Under the pieces are notes generated by a model. That model was not told the origin of the DNA. It saw nothing but the letters and a program-made list of their open reading frames with translations, and did not search any database. Positions 63,907 to 64,000 of a DNA stretch of 64,000 nucleotides are shown here, one piece after another. The position numbers were made by a program, and so were the translations under genes. Each line of letters starts with the position of its first letter. Position 1 is the first letter of the stretch. The stretch covers positions 3,909-67,908 of the forward strand of contig JAZNBG010000036.1 in assembly GCA_045586925.1 (NCBI GenBank), read 5' to 3'. Source of the DNA: SIG440 sp045586925. GTDB lineage: Bacteria > Bacillota > Clostridia > Monoglobales > Monoglobaceae.

Positions 63907-64000
63907 AACTGTAACAGAATTTTTGGAACTGATAAGCAGATTATGTACTGCGATGTTCATTCTATGAATATGGTTCAGGAAGAAAAGAAAATTACAGAAA

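Overview
The window is AT-rich and reads as part of the genome of an anaerobic, gut-type Firmicute (Clostridia, probably Oscillospiraceae- or Lachnospiraceae-like). The signs are S-layer-homology proteins, a YesM/YesN two-component pair, strong GGAGG ribosome binding sites with frequent GTG and TTG starts, a K+-dependent membrane pyrophosphatase, a type II GalT, a c-di-GMP-I riboswitch and many glycan-degradation genes. The lineage is an inference from gene content. No rRNA, tRNA or CRISPR array was seen.

Layout. (1) 1-13985: cell-surface and glycan proteins. These are the end of a polysaccharide-deacetylase-type esterase, two large S-layer/discoidin proteins (the first built of three ~0.98 kb internal repeats), a large unrecognised protein and a Gfo/Idh/MocA oxidoreductase. 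(2) 13986-14710: a hairpin-rich non-coding region. (3) 14711-18046: a YesM/YesN sensor kinase and regulator on the minus strand, divergent from (4) 18217-30337, a catabolic run: GH106-like rhamnosidase, a second hydrolase, a broken M20 amidohydrolase, a ceramidase-like protein, a YitT-like membrane protein, a C69 dipeptidase, an L-fucose-isomerase-family protein and an MFS transporter. (5) 30609-46164: sugar metabolism. A GH38 mannosidase split by a stop codon and an HAD phosphatase precede L-rhamnose isomerase and an unusual mannose-6-phosphate isomerase/ROK-kinase fusion. Phosphofructokinase, GalT, a galK relic and a pyrophosphatase follow. A second copy of the rhaA-fusion pair comes last, and its rhaA is dead. 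(6) 46165-48240: a decayed uronate isomerase and an intact fucose mutarotase, bracketed by two copies of a ~188 bp structured repeat. (7) 48241-51734: accessory DNA with a class II Fic protein, a small ORF and a large serine recombinase. (8) 51981-64000: a small secreted protein, a palindrome-rich element, a diguanylate cyclase, and a c-di-GMP-I riboswitch reading into a seven-gene surface-polymer operon (VTC, DUF4956, CotH kinase, membrane-anchored hydrolase, HEAT protein, GT2 synthase, degenerate GGDEF protein).

How the parts fit. Regions 3-6 look like uptake and breakdown of rhamnose-, fucose-, mannose- and uronate-containing glycans feeding fructose-6-phosphate and phosphofructokinase. 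Region 8 looks like a self-contained c-di-GMP circuit: a cyclase makes the signal next to an operon whose riboswitch senses it and whose GT2 enzyme probably makes a surface polysaccharide. This operon is the best candidate for a little-described system. Gene decay is conspicuous: six genes carry stops, frameshifts or truncations. Either the region is under relaxed selection or the assembly has errors.
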